Shown here piece by piece: positions 5,492 to 7,085 of a DNA stretch of 7,085 nucleotides. Position 1 is the first letter of the stretch. Each line of letters opens with the position of its first letter. The position numbers and the translations under genes were made by a program. Below the pieces are notes generated by a model. It ran no database searches. It saw only the letters and a program-made list of their open reading frames with translations, and had not been told where the DNA came from. Location of the stretch: the NCBI GenBank assembly GCA_003158355.1, contig PMIV01000280.1, forward strand, positions 8,930 through 16,014. Reading direction: 5' to 3'. Source of the DNA: Anaerolineaceae bacterium (lineage in GTDB: Bacteria > Chloroflexota > Anaerolineae > Anaerolineales > Anaerolineaceae).

Positions 5492-6732
5492 CCAGCGTCT
5501 AGCATGGATGTATAAGTTTGAGCGATGCGCTGAGTGATTAATTCCCATGAATAATTAAGAGCATAATTAGCTGCTTGTTTTCCCATTTTCGCGCGCAGTT
5601 CTGGCTGGGTCATCAATGCCATTAATGGATCGACCAGAGCTTCGGGGCTCCCTCCCGGAACAACAAAACCAGTTTCCCCATTTTTAACCAGAAATGGAAG
5701 CCCGCCTACCTGTGAAGCGATCACAGGTGTGCCACAGGCCATTGCCTCCAATGCAACCATGCCAAAGGATTCATAATACGAAGGCATGATCAAAACATCC
5801 GCGGCCGAATAATAATAAGGTAGGGTCTCCTGCGATTTTTTGCCCAGAAAGACCACCAGGTCATCCACTTCCAATTCTTTACACAGCATTTTCACGCGGG
5901 CCATTTCTTCAGTCATTGTCTCTGACGAAGCATCCGGGTCGCCGCCAATGACTACCAAACAATAACAATTGCTCACCGGGTCGTTGCTTTTACGGATCAA
6001 ATCCAGTGCACAGATCAGGTTCGGCAGACCTTTGAGAGGCTCGATGCGCCCGACGAACAACAACAGCCGGTTATTACAGGGAATATTAATGGCTTCCTGG
6101 GCCTCATCTTTGGGGATGGGGTAAAACCGTGCAGTATCAACACCGGGGGGAATGGTGACGATGCAGTCGGCCGGAACTTTATAAAGTTTTTCCAATTGCT
6201 GTACTTCAGCGGCTGTGGCGGCCACGATTTTATCTGCCATACGAACAACCCGTCGTTCACCGTCAATGCGATAGTCACCTTCCATCTCAGCGGGTGATTG
6301 GGCAATTTGATTCTTCATGAGGCCAAGCGTGTGAAACATCTGTAAAACCGGAACATGCCAGGCGTGCTTAAGAATTTCTGCTGCCATCCCAGACATCCAG
6401 TAATGGCTGTGAATCAAATCATAATGGATCCCTTTTTCAGCGGCAAAGCGGCGTACTCCTTCAGCAAATTCCGGGATATATTTAGCCAATTCTTTTTTGG
6501 GCAATGGAACTTCCGGCCCGGCGGGAATGTGAACGACGCGGTTGCCGTAACCCAAACTGTGGATCACGTGGGGAACATGCTCATCTTGCGAACGGGTAAA
6601 AACATCCACGTGGATGCCGATCTTGCCCAAATGGCGGGTCAGTTCAGCGACATACACATTCATTCCACCGGTGTCTTTACCGCCGAGGGTAGCCAGTGGG
6701 CAAGTGTGGTAAGAAAGCATTGCAATATTCAA
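5488..6732 (-). CDS. GT4-family glycosyltransferase (MshA / sucrose-phosphate-synthase-like)
   Basis: The 414-residue product is a GT-B fold retaining glycosyltransferase of family GT4, cytoplasmic, using a nucleotide-sugar donor. The N-terminal acceptor half has the HT-PLA-GG-D-GGMNVYV signature (9-28) shared with MshA and sucrose-phosphate synthases, and the HSHYW and QMFHTLG segments. The donor half has GRIEPLKG with R229 and K234, expected to bind donor phosphates, and the EX7E pair E321 and E329 within ESFGMVALEA, followed by the CGTPVIAS and GGLPFLV blocks. Neither acceptor nor donor can be fixed from sequence; an automatic MshA label would need mycothiol genes, and none are here. Translation starts at a TTG (6730-6732) supported by AAGGA 7 bases upstream; the first ATG is four codons inside. 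It converges on the membrane-protein gene and diverges from tRNA-Thr. Confidence 0.92.
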   Translation of the reverse strand: MNIAMLSYHTCPLATLGGKDTGGMNVYVAELTRHLGKIGIHVDVFTRSQDEHVPHVIHSLGYGNRVVHIPAGPEVPLPKKELAKYIPEFAEGVRRFAAEKGIHYDLIHSHYWMSGMAAEILKHAWHVPVLQMFHTLGLMKNQIAQSPAEMEGDYRIDGERRVVRMADKIVAATAAEVQQLEKLYKVPADCIVTIPPGVDTARFYPIPKDEAQEAINIPCNNRLLLFVGRIEPLKGLPNLICALDLIRKSNDPVSNCYCLVVIGGDPDASSETMTEEMARVKMLCKELEVDDLVVFLGKKSQETLPYYYSAADVLIMPSYYESFGMVALEAMACGTPVIASQVGGLPFLVKNGETGFVVPGGSPEALVDPLMALMTQPELRAKMGKQAANYALNYSWELITQRIAQTYTSMLDAG

Positions 6733-6739
6733 TGGGATA

Positions 6740-6744
6740 TCCTT
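6740..6744 (-). promoter_or_regulatory. Shine-Dalgarno site fixing a TTG start
   Basis: On the minus strand AAGGA lies 7 bases before TTG at 6732-6730. The next in-frame ATG (6720-6718) would be 19 bases away, too far for this site, so the TTG is the likely start of the glycosyltransferase. Confidence 0.7.
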
Positions 6745-6772
6745 GCCTTTAAATAGTGGGTGCTGATATAAT
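6743..6772 (+). promoter_or_regulatory. Promoter of tRNA-Thr
   Basis: TTGCCT (6743-6748, 4 of 6 matches) and a perfect TATAAT (6767-6772) are separated by 18 bases. TGA at 6764-6766 gives an extended -10. Transcription would start near 6779, about 29 bases before the mature tRNA. The -35 box overlaps the ribosome binding site of the divergent glycosyltransferase gene. Confidence 0.65.
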
Positions 6773-6796
6773 TTGCGCCGTCACTTAGAAAATCAA
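6768..6796 (-). promoter_or_regulatory. Possible promoter of the glycosyltransferase gene
   Basis: On the minus strand TTGATT (6796-6791, 4 of 6) is 17 bases from AATTAT (6773-6768, 4 of 6). The site is modest but is the best available upstream of the gene. Its -10 box uses almost the same base pairs as the TATAAT of the tRNA promoter on the other strand. Confidence 0.35.
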
Positions 6797-6800
6797 GTGA
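6781..6800. repeat. 6-bp inverted repeat in the tRNA leader
   Basis: TCACTT (6781-6786) and AAGTGA (6795-6800) are perfect inverted copies separated by 8 bases. The repeat lies between the tRNA start site and the mature tRNA, and also spans the putative minus-strand -35 box. It could be a leader hairpin involved in tRNA 5' processing, a protein binding site, or chance. Confidence 0.45.
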
Positions 6801-6807
6801 ATTATAA

Positions 6808-6880
6808 GCCACCGTAGCTCAGTTGGTAGAGCAGCCGCTTCGTAAGCGGCGGGTCGCGGGTTCGACTCCCACCGGTGGCT
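6808..6880 (+). tRNA. tRNA-Thr (anticodon CGT)
   Basis: The 73-base sequence folds as a standard cloverleaf: acceptor stem GCCACCG with CGGTGGC (7 perfect pairs), D arm GCTC with GAGC over an AGTTGGTA loop, anticodon stem GCCGC with GCGGC, anticodon CGT at 6841-6843 in a TTCGTAA loop, 5-base variable loop, and T loop TTCGACT. It reads the threonine codon ACG. The discriminator is T73 and CCA is not encoded. The T-stem (GCGGG with CCCAC) has one C-A mismatch, C6857 against A6871. The gene stands alone between a divergent glycosyltransferase gene and a convergent partial gene. No attachment-site duplicate of its 3' end is visible nearby. Confidence 0.95.
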
Positions 6881-6899
6881 CTATTTATTTAATAGCATG

Positions 6900-6958
6900 A
6901 TGAAAGCCAAATTGTCCAATGATTTTAATTGGTCTCAAAGATCAACTTTCATATTTTT
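6900..6958 (+). terminator. Possible termination structure after tRNA-Thr
   Basis: ATGAAAG (6900-6906) and CTTTCAT (6946-6952) form a 7-bp inverted repeat. It encloses a smaller stem, CCAAT (6916-6920) with ATTGG (6928-6932), and is followed by TTTTT (6954-6958). The long interior makes this a weak terminator on paper, but it is the only T-run with a stem downstream of the tRNA. It overlaps the stop codon of the convergent gene. Confidence 0.3.
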
Positions 6959-7085
6959 ACCGCAGGCTGATTGATATCGAACGAAGATAGGTCAACATCC
7001 GGAAACGCGTTGGGGATGCGGGTGAGGGTGGTTTGTGCCCATTCCCGAATATCCGGGCTGGTACCCGGCCACCATTCATTGCGCG
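6949..7085 (-). CDS. C-terminal fragment of an unidentified protein (runs off the window)
   Basis: The last 44 codons of a minus-strand gene are visible, ending at TGA (6951-6949). The peptide reads like a natural C-terminus, with EWWPGTSPDIREW, RIPNAFPDVD and a final VKI, and is rich in Trp, Pro and Asp. I do not recognise the family. Another minus-strand frame and one plus-strand frame are also open here, so the assignment rests on amino-acid composition and is moderate. The gene converges on tRNA-Thr with a gap of 68 bases. Confidence 0.55.
   Translation of the reverse strand, partial: RNEWWPGTSPDIREWAQTTLTRIPNAFPDVDLSSFDINQPAVKI

Noticed and set aside
6355..6756. 133-codon plus-strand open frame opposite the glycosyltransferase
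   Set aside because: It is antisense to conserved GT4 coding sequence and carries no recognisable domain.
6808..6880. tRNA gene as an integration site of a mobile element
   Set aside because: No integrase gene and no direct repeat of the tRNA 3' end is visible in the window.

Overview
This 7.1 kb window looks like ordinary bacterial chromosome of moderate G+C content. The protein set recalls Chloroflexota of the Anaerolineae type: an FHA protein with a proline-rich linker and membrane anchor, an archaeal-style bifunctional phosphoglucose/phosphomannose isomerase, a DinB polymerase with a QxSLF clamp motif, and an MshA/sucrose-phosphate-synthase-like GT4 glycosyltransferase. The lineage is an inference from remembered family resemblance and was not searched.

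Layout. Bases 1-139 are an AT-rich leader with palindromes and a good sigma70-type promoter. An FHA-domain membrane protein (140-811) follows, closed by a clear intrinsic terminator. A TATAAT box then leads into a two-gene unit: an AI-2E family membrane permease (894-2174) and, one base after its stop, a 59-residue acidic microprotein (2176-2355). A large hairpin at 2377-2416 with a T-run probably ends this unit. Next come the sugar-phosphate isomerase (2452-3507), DNA polymerase IV (dinB, 3616-4815) and an unrecognised polytopic membrane protein (4868-5491), all on the plus strand.

The membrane protein runs tail-to-tail into a minus-strand GT4 glycosyltransferase (5488-6732), which uses a TTG start. 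Divergent from it is tRNA-Thr(CGT) (6808-6880). Its promoter lies on top of the glycosyltransferase leader and probably overlaps that gene's own promoter. The window ends inside the 3' end of another minus-strand gene (6949-7085).

Functional links are loose. The isomerase interconverts fructose-6-P, glucose-6-P and mannose-6-P, which feed sugar-nucleotide pools that a GT4 enzyme could draw on, but the two genes are on opposite strands and no shared control is visible. I found no CRISPR array, insertion sequence, toxin-antitoxin pair, phage gene or clear novel defence system. The points most worth a second look are the conserved-looking microprotein coupled to the permease, the overlapping divergent promoters of the tRNA and the glycosyltransferase with an inverted repeat across them, the palindromes around the FHA promoter, and the C-A mismatch in the T-stem of the tRNA.
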